DNA of 50,753 bases, taken from positions 1 to 50,753 of the forward strand of contig JAUIAM010000027.1 of the NCBI GenBank assembly GCA_030425485.1, written 5' to 3'. The DNA comes from Verrucomicrobiia bacterium. GTDB lineage: Bacteria; Verrucomicrobiota; Verrucomicrobiia; Opitutales; Cerasicoccaceae. Position numbers and translations under genes: made by a program. The notes under the pieces are model-generated. The model was not told the DNA's origin. It saw only the letters and a program-made list of their open reading frames with translations, and ran no database searches. Shown here one piece after another: positions 34,902 to 42,566 of the stretch; position 1 is the stretch's first letter; every line of letters starts with the position of its first letter.

Positions 34902-36163
34902 GCGCCGACGAGCAGTACACTTCTCACCTGATCCGCGGGCGTATGTTGCGTGGGCACAGCCGCTACGAGGACGCGATCGAGTTTTTTAATCAGGCGATTA
35001 CCGCTCAGCCGGATTCCGCCGATGCCTATGCCGAAAAAGCCCTCTGCGAGTACCATCTGGACAAAACCCGTGAGGCCAAGGCCAGCATCGATCGCGCCAT
35101 CTCGCTCGATCCGGAGGAAGCCTTTCCCTATGCGATCAAGGCCCTCATTCTCATCGAGCTGAACCGCGCCCGGGATGCCTGCGCGATGGCCAAGAAAGCC
35201 ATCTCGATGGAGGCGGAAAATGCAACCTTTCGCCGCATACTCGGGCAGTGCTACTTCGCGATGGAGAAGTACGACAAGGCCGAGCACTGGATACGCAGGG
35301 CGTTGGCTGCTGACCCGGATGACGAGGTGGCGACCAACCTCCTGACGGCTCTGCTGCGCCAGCAGAACCGCATGGACGAAAACCAGCAGCACATGGACCG
35401 CCTGCTGGAGCGTAATCCCGAGAACGCCTTTACCCACTTCAATGCTGGCTATACGGCGCTCCAGTCCGAGCAATATGAGAAGGCCGAGGAGCACTTTCGC
35501 GAATCCCTGCGCCTGGACCCGAACTTCGATGAAGCGCGCAAGGGGCTCTTGCAGAGTTTTCGCGCACGCTCCAGATCCTACCGACTTTTCCTGCGCTATT
35601 GCTTCTTCATGCAGCGACTGAGCGGGGGTGCGCAGTGGGCCTTAATCATCGGTCTCATCATCGCCGTGAGGGTAGGGCGCAGCTTGCTGGCCACGATTCA
35701 CCCGAGCTTGAGCATCATGCTGCTGGCCGCCTGGTGGATATTTATTTTCTGGTCCTTCATCGCGGGCGGGTTTTCCAACCTCATGGTCATGGCTGACAGC
35801 AGCGCGCGCTATGCGCTGAAGAAGTGGGACATTATTGAGGGTATCACCGTGGGCGGCTTCTTTCTAGTTGGCTTGCTCTTTGCCGTATGTGCCATGCTCT
35901 TTTCGGTGCCGATCTTCCTGCCCATTGGGCTTGGCTTTGCGGCCTTCACGCTGCCCGTAAGTTTATGCTATGACAATGACTCCAAGCTGGGTATTGGACT
36001 CTTTGCCACTGTTGGCGTACTCACGCTGATTGCAGGGATCTCCATCGGGGTGATGAATATTTTCGTGCCAGACGGAAAGGTCTTCGCGCCCGTGCTCGTC
36101 ATCATGCTCCTGCTATGCGTGCTCTCCACCTGGTTGAGTGAGGTGAAGGCGCTCCGTCGCTGA
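34898..36163 (+). CDS. TPR-repeat membrane protein
   Basis: A 421-residue protein with a GTG start overlapping the AAA gene stop (GTGA). Residues 1-210 are about six TPR repeats (e.g. YEDAIEFFNQAITAQPDSAD, YEKAEEHFRESLRLDPNFDE). Residues about 240-421 hold five or six transmembrane helices (WALIIGLIIAVRVG, IMLLAAWWIFIFWSFIAGG, ITVGGFFLVGLLFAVCAMLF). The TPR part is probably cytosolic, a docking platform at the membrane for the AAA+ partner. No enzymatic motif was found. A bidirectional terminator follows. Confidence 0.8.
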   Translation: MSADEQYTSHLIRGRMLRGHSRYEDAIEFFNQAITAQPDSADAYAEKALCEYHLDKTREAKASIDRAISLDPEEAFPYAIKALILIELNRARDACAMAKKAISMEAENATFRRILGQCYFAMEKYDKAEHWIRRALAADPDDEVATNLLTALLRQQNRMDENQQHMDRLLERNPENAFTHFNAGYTALQSEQYEKAEEHFRESLRLDPNFDEARKGLLQSFRARSRSYRLFLRYCFFMQRLSGGAQWALIIGLIIAVRVGRSLLATIHPSLSIMLLAAWWIFIFWSFIAGGFSNLMVMADSSARYALKKWDIIEGITVGGFFLVGLLFAVCAMLFSVPIFLPIGLGFAAFTLPVSLCYDNDSKLGIGLFATVGVLTLIAGISIGVMNIFVPDGKVFAPVLVIMLLLCVLSTWLSEVKALRR

Positions 36164-36187
36164 TGTCCGTATCTAATATTTGGATAC

Positions 36188-36219
36188 AAAAAAAGAGTGC
36201 CCGTGGTGGGCACTCTTTT
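36188..36219. terminator. Bidirectional intrinsic terminator
   Basis: A run of seven A precedes the stem GAGTGCCC (36195-36202)/GGGCACTC (36208-36215), loop GTGGT, followed by TTTT. It ends the TPR/AAA operon on the plus strand and the PspA/flotillin operon on the minus strand. Confidence 0.92.
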
Positions 36220-36242
36220 GAAGGGTGAAGCTGTTCGCGAGC

Positions 36243-37985
36243 TTAGGGCTTGGGGGCGTCCTTGCTGCCAGCGTCGAGGACGTCGGCCAGGTCGCCAGTG
36301 AGTCCACCTGGCTTGCTCGGGTCGATGCCCAACTCGTGCAGGAGCTTGTCCACTACGGGTGAGTTCATCCGGTAAGACAGGAGGGACTCTACGAGCTGGT
36401 TGGGCATGCCGCCGGTGCTGGTCGGGTGCGCGGTGCCGTCTCCGGTGGTGGCTGTGCCGCCGGTGCCGGGGAGGTTGAAACCGTTGGTGGAGACGATCTT
36501 GATGCTGTCGATATTCTCCATCGGCTTGACGCTGGCCTCGATGATTTGCGGGGCCACTTGGGCAATGATCTTGCGCAGTTCGAAGCTGATAATCTCCTGG
36601 CTGAGCAGGTTCTTGGCTTCGTTGATGGCCTTTTCACCGTAAGCCTCCACCTCGAAACGTTTCTCGTCCGCTTCGGCCACGATGCGGATGCGCTCGGCGT
36701 CTGCCTTGGCCTGGGTGACGACGGCTTCGGCCCGGTCGATAGCGGCTTGCTTGTCGGCCTCGGCCGCCACCTTGATGTCGATGGCTTCCTTTTCGGCAGA
36801 CTCGCGGGCCTTGATGAGTTCGATTTCCTTTTCACGGTTGGCCACGGAAGTCTGGCGAACAGTGATGACGTTTTCCTCTTCCTTGACCATGGCGGAGCGG
36901 GCCTTGGCCGCCTGGGCTTCGGCTTCGGATTGCTCCTCGGACTTCTTGGCCACGGCGATGTCGGCCACCTGCTTTTTGATGTCGACGGATTGCTGGCGCT
37001 CGATGTCGGCCTCTTCGACCTGGCGTCGGGCCAGAATATCGCGTTCCTTAATGGCCTGTTCGCGGGCGATGTCGCGCTCCTTCACCGCCTGCTGCGAGAT
37101 GATTTCGGCTTCCTTCTCCTTCTGGCTTTGCGTGATGCGGGATTCTTCGGCTTCGCGTCTGCGGGTGGCCTGCTCGGTGGCCACGAGGGACTCCTGCGAG
37201 GCGGTGGCAAAGGCGACCTCTCGCTCCTGGTCGAGGCGAGCCATCTCTTCGTCACGCTTGATGTGAAAGCTCTGGCGGGCGGCTTCGAGGTTCTTGGTCT
37301 CGATCTTGACCCGTGTCTCCTGTTCGATGCGGTTACGCTCCTCGCGTTTGGCTTCGGTGATGAGCGTGAGCTTGGCCAGGCCCTGAGCGTCAAAGGCGTT
37401 GTCTTCCTTAAAGTAGGCGCGTCCGGTCTGGTCGAGCGCGGTCAGGGAAACCGACTCCAGCTCGAGACCGTTCTTGAGCAAGTCTTCGCTGACGGAGGAC
37501 TGCACGGACTGTACGAACTCCGCCCGCTGCTCGTGCAACTGCTCCATGGAGAGGCCGGCGGCCACCGCGCGCAGGGCGTCGACGAACTTACCTTGCAGGA
37601 GTTCCTTGAGCATTTCGGGCTGGAGTGTGCGGTCGCCGAGGGTTTGCGCAGCCTTGGCGATGGACTCTTTCTCGGGCTTTACACGGACGTAGAACTCGGC
37701 TGTCACGTCGACGCGCATGCGGTCTGCGGTGATGAGGCCGTCCTCGTTCTTGCGGTCCACCTGCAGGCGCAGGGTGCGCATGTTGACGGGGACGATTTCC
37801 TGGAAGACGGGCAGTTTGATGGCACCGCCGTCGAGGATGACTTTTTCGCCGCCCATCCCGGTACGGACAAACGCTATCTCTTTTGAAGATCGCTTGTAGA
37901 GTCGCGCGATGACGACACCGAAGAAGACCAGGGCAGCTATTCCGACGCCGCTCCAGATGATGATGTTTACGATAGTATTATCCAT
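36243..37985 (-). CDS. YqiK-type flotillin
   Basis: A 580-residue membrane-scaffold protein from ATG 37985; the frame stays open to 38327 but the added residues are low complexity and overlap the upstream gene. One N-terminal transmembrane helix (IVNIIIWSGVGIAALVFFGV) is followed by an SPFH domain (about 35-230; SKEIAFVRTGMGGEKVILDG), a long charged coiled coil (about 230-500) and a C-terminal Gly/Thr/Pro-rich segment. Flotillins form cages organising membrane microdomains. As in the E. coli YqiJ-YqiK pair, it sits beside a YqiJ-like OB-fold membrane protein. Last gene of a five-gene operon with pspA. Confidence 0.92.
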   Translation of the reverse strand: MDNTIVNIIIWSGVGIAALVFFGVVIARLYKRSSKEIAFVRTGMGGEKVILDGGAIKLPVFQEIVPVNMRTLRLQVDRKNEDGLITADRMRVDVTAEFYVRVKPEKESIAKAAQTLGDRTLQPEMLKELLQGKFVDALRAVAAGLSMEQLHEQRAEFVQSVQSSVSEDLLKNGLELESVSLTALDQTGRAYFKEDNAFDAQGLAKLTLITEAKREERNRIEQETRVKIETKNLEAARQSFHIKRDEEMARLDQEREVAFATASQESLVATEQATRRREAEESRITQSQKEKEAEIISQQAVKERDIAREQAIKERDILARRQVEEADIERQQSVDIKKQVADIAVAKKSEEQSEAEAQAAKARSAMVKEEENVITVRQTSVANREKEIELIKARESAEKEAIDIKVAAEADKQAAIDRAEAVVTQAKADAERIRIVAEADEKRFEVEAYGEKAINEAKNLLSQEIISFELRKIIAQVAPQIIEASVKPMENIDSIKIVSTNGFNLPGTGGTATTGDGTAHPTSTGGMPNQLVESLLSYRMNSPVVDKLLHELGIDPSKPGGLTGDLADVLDAGSKDAPKP

Positions 37986-38079
37986 GGCGTTTATGTTGTT
38001 GTTTTGTATTGGTGGGAGTCGGGCATGCGAATGGACAATGACTCCTACGGTAGCAGAAAAAAGGGTGGGGCTCGGCGAC

Positions 38080-38799
38080 TTAGTCGTCGAGGTTGGGGTT
38101 GCTGACGGCGATGCAGGTAAAGTGCCCTGCCTTTTCGCCGACGATGAGCACGTGCTCGCCCTGTTTGAAGTGTGCGGCCTCGCGGTCTGCCCGCACCATG
38201 ATGTAGTGCGTGCGTCCCAGCGGGCCCCTGAGCTTGGCTTCGGCGGCCCGCTCGTGGGTGGCCTCTCCGATGGTGATCGTGGCCACGCGCCCGACAAAGG
38301 TGTCGGACGAGATAGCATTCGTTTCATCCTTGGGGATGATGCGTCCCATGATCGCGTTGCCCCATTTTAGGGGATAGATGCTGGCTACGAGGGCGATCGG
38401 AGCCATGGCTGTGGCCGGGATCAGTCCGAGGCCAAGGTTTGTTAGCACGAGCTGCAGGTTGTAGCCGATGCAGGCAAACAGGAAGAGGAAGAGCAGCAGG
38501 ATGATGATGAAGGGGACTTTGCCAAAGTTCAGCCAGGCGAAAACCTCGGCTACCCACGAGGCTTCGCTGATGCTGTCGGGCGTGTCTGCATCTGCATCGA
38601 CCCCGCCGTCGACCGAGACCTCGCCCGGCAGGTCGAGATCTGACCCGACCGTTTCAAAGTCGGGCAGCAGGTCATCGATCCAGCCGAAGAGGCTGATGCC
38701 GGTCAGCAGGCTAACGGTTTGCAACAGCCCGATGAGGAAGAAAATCCCCAGTGCGACGGCAAACGGCAGGTTCTCTGCGGCAGTGAAGTGAGCGTACAT
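38080..38799 (-). CDS. YqiJ-like (NfeD-related, OB-fold) inner-membrane protein
   Basis: A 239-residue protein with transmembrane helices at about residues 13-35, 97-118 and 120-145. An acidic loop (LPDFETVGSDLDLPGEVSVD) lies between the first two. The C-terminal soluble domain (about 165-239; VGRVATITIGEATHERAAEA, GEHVLIVGEKAGHFTCIAV) is an OB-fold like that of YqiJ and NfeD proteins. These proteins are genomic and functional partners of flotillins. Its stop is 94 bases upstream of the flotillin start. It is placed between pspA and the flotillin in the operon. Confidence 0.8.
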   Translation of the reverse strand: MYAHFTAAENLPFAVALGIFFLIGLLQTVSLLTGISLFGWIDDLLPDFETVGSDLDLPGEVSVDGGVDADADTPDSISEASWVAEVFAWLNFGKVPFIIILLLFLFLFACIGYNLQLVLTNLGLGLIPATAMAPIALVASIYPLKWGNAIMGRIIPKDETNAISSDTFVGRVATITIGEATHERAAEAKLRGPLGRTHYIMVRADREAAHFKQGEHVLIVGEKAGHFTCIAVSNPNLDD

Positions 38800-38827
38800 G
38801 TGTGGGTAGCGAAGCCGGTGGGGTGGT

Positions 38828-39508
38828 TTACTTGGACTCGAGGGCCTTCATGCGGGCTTCGATACGGGCACGCTTGTTGAGGTGGGCGAGCTCGACGAGC
38901 TTTCCGCTTTCCTCTGTACTGGCTTTGAGCGCTCCGCGTCTCACACCGGTGGCGTCCTGCAACACACGGGTAAAGGCGCGCTCGGCACGGTCTGCCTTGG
39001 CGGCCGCATTGCCGGGGGCAGGGGCTCCGCCATCAGCAGTGGGTTCGCCCGTGGCAGCGGCCTGCTTCTGGGCCTGCTTGAACTCGTAGAGCTCGTCGTC
39101 CATCTCGTTGCGCTTTGCCACGAGACCGGTGATGGCTTTGTTAAACTCCTCTTCCTGACGGCCCAGCTCGCCGAGTTGGCTTTCGAGGGCAGGGAGTTGG
39201 TCTTCGATGTCGAGCTGACGCGAGATGGCGGCTTCGACCAGATCGCTCCGGCCCTGCTTATGGGCTTCGGCGGTCTGCTCGTCGATGCGGCTGTGCTCTT
39301 CGTTGAGCTTGGTCATGGCCTTGGAAACATGGTACTTCTGCGCCGTGATGCGGCCCAGCTCGGCCTTGACCTCGTCAAGAGCGCCATCGACTTCTGCGAT
39401 GGCCTGCTGGAGGACGACCTCAGGGGCGATGCCCTCGATCTTGGTCACGATAGAAGAGGCGGTCCCGGTGATGATGCGTCGGATGCGGTTGCTGATGCTG
39501 TCGTTCAT
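38828..39508 (-). CDS. PspA/IM30-family membrane-protection protein
   Basis: A 226-residue, mostly alpha-helical protein. The N-terminus (NRIRRIITGTASSIVTKIEG) is an amphipathic helix like that with which PspA/Vipp1 proteins bind stressed membranes. It is followed by EVVLQQAIAEVDGALDEVK and a long coiled-coil hairpin. An Ala/Pro/Gly-rich linker (about residues 158-175) interrupts the C-terminal helices. The family forms ESCRT-III-like rings or rods on the inner membrane during envelope stress. No PspBC or PspF homologue is present. Its neighbours on both sides are in the same operon, with 22-28-base gaps. Confidence 0.85.
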   Translation of the reverse strand: MNDSISNRIRRIITGTASSIVTKIEGIAPEVVLQQAIAEVDGALDEVKAELGRITAQKYHVSKAMTKLNEEHSRIDEQTAEAHKQGRSDLVEAAISRQLDIEDQLPALESQLGELGRQEEEFNKAITGLVAKRNEMDDELYEFKQAQKQAAATGEPTADGGAPAPGNAAAKADRAERAFTRVLQDATGVRRGALKASTEESGKLVELAHLNKRARIEARMKALESK

Positions 39509-39530
39509 GATAGGTGTATGGCGTTGTGGG

Positions 39531-39938
39531 TTAGGCTAGGTTGAGGGCTTGGCGCACCTGTTCGAGAAAGGCTTTCTCGGTTTCGACGCGTCCATCGGCG
39601 GTGAGAAGTCGTTCGCACAGGCCGAAGGCCAAGAGGCGTGCCTCGTAGGTTTCAAGCCGCTCATTAACTGAGACGAGGAAGTCGGTAACGGACTCAGGCG
39701 AGCCCTTGATGACGCGGACACGCCCCACCGCACGGTCGACGTAATCCTCTACGTCGGAGCTGTCCTCCCAACTGAAGGTGTCCACGCGGGCGCGGAGCAC
39801 GGCATCCTCGGAGAGGGAGAGCGCGTTGTCGATATACATGCTCAGGACGAGCAGGTCGATGAGGGCCTCGCGTTGTGGCTGTTGAAGGCCATCGTTTTCG
39901 CTCGGGTCACGATCAAACAGTTTGGGTATATGGCTCAT
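39531..39938 (-). CDS. Small TerB-like helical protein
   Basis: A 135-residue soluble protein, all helical by composition. The segments REALIDLLVLSMYIDNALSL and ARLLAFGLCERLLTADGRVE with a following Glu resemble the TerB/DjlA-N pattern (helix, aDG-x-v-x-x-E, helix). TerB domains occur in tellurite- and stress-response operons and bind metal or membranes. The assignment is by motif only and moderately uncertain. It is the second gene of the PspA/flotillin operon, 18 bases after the first and 22 before pspA. Confidence 0.6.
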   Translation of the reverse strand: MSHIPKLFDRDPSENDGLQQPQREALIDLLVLSMYIDNALSLSEDAVLRARVDTFSWEDSSDVEDYVDRAVGRVRVIKGSPESVTDFLVSVNERLETYEARLLAFGLCERLLTADGRVETEKAFLEQVRQALNLA

Positions 39939-39956
39939 AGGGGTGATGGGTTTATG

Positions 39957-40472
39957 TTATTTTTGTTTACGCTGCGTGAGCAGTCCAACCAATTCGGTAA
40001 TGGTATCCAGTTTGTCATCAAGGAGTCGGGCATTGTAGGCGGGTGCCTGTGAGGTGAGGCCCATGCGCAGAAGCTGCTCCACCAGGCGGAGGATCAAGTT
40101 CAGCAAACGCTCCTCGGTCTCAAGCAGGTAGGGCAGGGCGTCCTTTTTGGCGGGCGGCTTTTGGCGGCTGGCCAGGTAGGCCACACCCTGGGGAAGGAGG
40201 TTGGCCGCGGTATCCACCAGCTCGGAGTGCTTGCCCTGCTCGTGCTCCAGTGTCTTGAGGTTTTTGCGGGCGGGCTCCGTCATGCGGTTGAGCTCCTCGA
40301 TGCCTTCGGCGAGGTTGCCAAAGTGCTCATGGTACTGCCGGAAGAAGGAGGCCATGTGGCGGAGCTTTTCGCTGGCGGTTACCTTGCCGCCGAGCGGCTG
40401 CTGCATGAGGAAGTCGTAGTCCTGCTGGCTGATGCGTCCGCTGATGGGGACGGTTTTGACGGGTTCTGGCAT
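39957..40472 (-). CDS. First gene of the PspA operon: ribbon-helix-helix-like N-terminus plus helical domain
   Basis: A 171-residue protein of unknown function. Residues about 6-48 (TVPISGRISQQDYDFLMQQ followed by KVTASEKLRHMASFFRQYHE) fit the strand-helix-helix pattern of ribbon-helix-helix DNA-binding proteins, including an SEKLR helix start. The remaining 120 residues are helical (LLNLILRLVEQLLRMGL) with no family I recognise. It is preceded by a clear ribosome-binding site, GGAGAC, 6-11 bases before the ATG. A perfect 10-bp palindrome lies just upstream of that. I infer it could autoregulate the operon; alternatively the helical part could be a PspA adaptor. Confidence 0.6.
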   Translation of the reverse strand: MPEPVKTVPISGRISQQDYDFLMQQPLGGKVTASEKLRHMASFFRQYHEHFGNLAEGIEELNRMTEPARKNLKTLEHEQGKHSELVDTAANLLPQGVAYLASRQKPPAKKDALPYLLETEERLLNLILRLVEQLLRMGLTSQAPAYNARLLDDKLDTITELVGLLTQRKQK

Positions 40473-40489
40473 GGCAAGTCTCCAATTTG

Positions 40490-40522
40490 CACGCCGCGAC
40501 CGACTAGGACGATCGCGGCGTG
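40490..40522. promoter_or_regulatory. Perfect 10-bp palindrome upstream of the PspA operon
   Basis: CACGCCGCGA (40490-40499) and TCGCGGCGTG (40513-40522) are exact reverse complements with a 13-base spacer. It starts 18 bases upstream of the first start codon, just outside the ribosome-binding site, so it may be a repressor operator or a 5' UTR hairpin. No T-run follows on the minus strand, so it is not a terminator. Confidence 0.65.
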
Positions 40523-40624
40523 GGTTGAGGGTGGATGTGTTGGATGGCGGGAGGTCTTCCTATGGATTGAATTTTATTTCGTGGAATGTATAATATTTAT
40601 GCAAATGAATGGTGTGTGCACAAG

Positions 40625-40653
40625 AAAAATCGATGTGCTGGGGTTCGATTTTT
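40625..40653. promoter_or_regulatory. Second palindrome between the AraC gene and the PspA operon
   Basis: AAAAATCGA (40625-40633) and TCGATTTTT (40645-40653) are exact reverse complements with an 11-base spacer. It could be an operator for the operon. Alternatively it could be a weak terminator: on the plus strand the stem ends in T, on the minus strand likewise, and AraC transcription (minus) arrives from the right. Confidence 0.5.
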
Positions 40654-40727
40654 GTAAATGTCTTTGAATTAGCTATTTAAAAGGGTTTCACTTGGCTGGT
40701 GTGATGTCTACAAATCGCCTGATTGAA

Positions 40728-41546
40728 CTACAGAGGGCTCTGGGTAAGCTGCTGTCGGTAGTCGCGAGGGCTGATGGATGCTTTGAGTTTGAACTGGCGG
40801 CTAAAGGCGTAGACATCGCCGTAGCCCAGTCGATCGGCGATCTGGCTGATGGAAAGGGAGGATGAGGCGAGGAGCGACTTGGCGGCTTCGATGCGAGTGT
40901 TGATGACTAAATCGCCCGGTGACATGCCCTGGTACTTGCGAAATAGCCTGCCCGCGTGCTCTGTGCTGCAGCCAAGACGGGCGGCGATGTCGGGCAGGCG
41001 CCAGGCATTGCCGATGTCGTGGGCGATCTCCGCGCAGAGGGTTTCAAGACGCGCTGCCTGGACCTGTTCATGCCCATTCCAGCGCGTAAACGAGGCCTGA
41101 GCCTGTAGTTCCATAATGAGGGCTTTTAGCCAGAGGAGGGGCTGCTGTGCCGTGCATTGATTTTCCATGTAGCTTTGTTGGCAGCGGCTGGCCAGACTGT
41201 GGATAAAGCCAAACTCTCTGGGCTTAAAGTGAAGCGGTGCCAGCGCGTCCTCGGCGACCTGCGTTGGCTGCCCATTCGTGTCGAGATAATCAAAGTGAAT
41301 GAAGCGCATGGCCACAGGGTGGGCGCTGTCTTGTGTGGCCCAGTAGCGCACGCCTCTGCGGAAGAGCATGCATGAGCCTGCCGATACGGACCAGCTCTCC
41401 CGCTCGCAGTGATAGGTGGCTTCGCCTTCCTCTACGATGACGATGTCGTAGTCGGGCAGGGGGGATCTGGTATCCCATTTCCAGTGCGCAGAGGGGATGG
41501 TTGCTCCGGCCAGGTTGAGGCGAACTTGCGGGGTGCTGGTTTGCAT
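40728..41546 (-). CDS. AraC-family transcriptional regulator
   Basis: About 272 residues from ATG 41546 (an in-frame ATG at 41588 adds 14 residues). The N-terminal cupin-like sensor domain (DYDIVIVEEGEATYHCERES, SAGSCMLFRRGVRYW) is followed by two helix-turn-helix motifs (WRLPDIAARLGCSTEHAGRL and LSISQIADRLGYGDVYAFSR) ending in the family signature FKLKASISPRDYR. It likely senses a sugar and controls the divergent isomerase/epimerase gene. The two ATATGCTA repeats near the start favour the downstream start codon. Confidence 0.9.
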   Translation of the reverse strand: MQTSTPQVRLNLAGATIPSAHWKWDTRSPLPDYDIVIVEEGEATYHCERESWSVSAGSCMLFRRGVRYWATQDSAHPVAMRFIHFDYLDTNGQPTQVAEDALAPLHFKPREFGFIHSLASRCQQSYMENQCTAQQPLLWLKALIMELQAQASFTRWNGHEQVQAARLETLCAEIAHDIGNAWRLPDIAARLGCSTEHAGRLFRKYQGMSPGDLVINTRIEAAKSLLASSSLSISQIADRLGYGDVYAFSRQFKLKASISPRDYRQQLTQSPL

Positions 41547-41558
41547 AGTAATGCCGTG

Positions 41559-41612
41559 ATATGCTAAAAACTGGCCGCTATCGAGCATTTAGGTCGGCGA
41601 AAAAATATGCTA
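41559..41612. promoter_or_regulatory. Paired ATATGCTA repeats in the AraC/isomerase divergent promoter
   Basis: ATATGCTA occurs at 41559-41566 and again at 41605-41612 in direct orientation, 46 bases apart, between the divergent genes. AraC-family activators commonly bind direct repeats, so these are candidate half-sites. Eight-base matches can be chance, so this is tentative. Confidence 0.35.
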
Positions 41613-41657
41613 TATTCTGTATTCTTCAAATTTAACCACCACCTGAAAGCACAGTCC

Positions 41658-42449
41658 ATGTCAGATGCAAAGTTAGCCGTCCAAATGTTCACCCTGCGCG
41701 AGCACACGCAAAGCGCCCGCGATCTGGCGGCGACGCTGAAGAAGGTTCGCGAGATCGGCTATCCGGCGGTGCAGATGTCTGCTATCGGGGCGATGAACGG
41801 CGACTCGCCCGAGGTGGATGCGGCGACGGCGCGTCAGATGCTCGACGACAATGGCCTGAAGTGCATCGCTACGCATCGCTCATGGGAGAGCCTGGCTGAG
41901 CAGACGGAGTCCGAAATCGCTTTTCACCAGACTCTGGGGTGCGATTATGTCGCTATTGGTAGTGTGCCGCCCAGCTACGAGAAAACGGTGGCCGCGTATC
42001 AGCAATTTCTCAAGGATGCCAAGCCGGTGGTAGAGCGGCTCAATGCGGCTGGCTTGCGCTTCGGTCTGCACAATCACAGTTTCGAATTTTACCGTGAGGA
42101 GCGCCATGGAAAGACGCTGCTCGATGTGTTGATTGACGAGTCGCCAGCGTCATTTACGTTCGAGTTCGACTTGTATTGGCTGGAGCATGCGGGCGCGAAC
42201 TGCGTACGCTTTGTCGAGCGCTGCGCGGGCCGTATTCCGGTCATTCACCTGAAGGACAAGGAGGTGGCCGAGCCCAGCAACGAAACCCGCATGGCGCCGA
42301 TCGGTGAGGGGAACATGGACTGGGAGCGTATCCTGCCTGCCTGCGAGGCTGCTGGTGTGGACTGGTACGCGGTGGAGCAAGATATCTGCTACCGTGATCC
42401 CTTCGACTGCCTCAAGTCCAGTTACGATTTTCTGGCCGCACGGCTCTAG
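41658..42449 (+). CDS. Sugar phosphate isomerase/epimerase (xylose-isomerase-like TIM barrel)
   Basis: A 263-residue protein from ATG 41658 (MSDAKLAVQMFTLREHTQSA); the open frame from 41607 lacks a sensible extension. The fold shows LRFGLHNHSFEF (His/Glu metal-site region), FEFDLYWLEHAGA, PVIHLKDKEV (His) and VDWYAVEQDICYRDP (catalytic Glu near the C-terminus). Family members interconvert sugars or inositol derivatives using divalent metal. No signal peptide, so cytosolic. It is divergent from the AraC regulator and about 120 bases upstream of an exported esterase, suggesting a small carbohydrate-use locus. Confidence 0.87.
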   Translation: MSDAKLAVQMFTLREHTQSARDLAATLKKVREIGYPAVQMSAIGAMNGDSPEVDAATARQMLDDNGLKCIATHRSWESLAEQTESEIAFHQTLGCDYVAIGSVPPSYEKTVAAYQQFLKDAKPVVERLNAAGLRFGLHNHSFEFYREERHGKTLLDVLIDESPASFTFEFDLYWLEHAGANCVRFVERCAGRIPVIHLKDKEVAEPSNETRMAPIGEGNMDWERILPACEAAGVDWYAVEQDICYRDPFDCLKSSYDFLAARL

Positions 42450-42566
42450 GAAGTTCATTGCGGGCCAGTAAGTCGCCTTGCCCCTTGGGGTCTGGGTGGT
42501 AATTCCTGTGCGTAACAGGTGATGGGGTTTTAAACTTTTCACGTGAGAGGGGTTGGCTATGCTTGC

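Larger units (their letters stand above)
40473..40727. promoter_or_regulatory. Promoter region of the PspA/flotillin operon
   Basis: An AT-rich interval between the operon start (minus strand) and the 3' end of the AraC gene. It contains two perfect palindromes (40490-40522 and 40625-40653). Around 40590-40605 the minus strand reads AAATATTATACATTC, a plausible -10 region. No sigma-54 pattern (TGGCAC-N5-TTGC) was found, unlike enterobacterial psp promoters. Confidence 0.5.

Noticed and set aside
37986-38327. N-terminal extension of the flotillin frame
   Set aside because: Pro/Ser/Arg-rich, overlaps the YqiJ-like gene; the ATG at 37985 gives the standard flotillin N-terminus.
40523-40700. Sigma-54 promoter for the PspA operon
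   Set aside because: No TGGCAC-N5-TTGC pattern on the minus strand and no PspF-like activator nearby.
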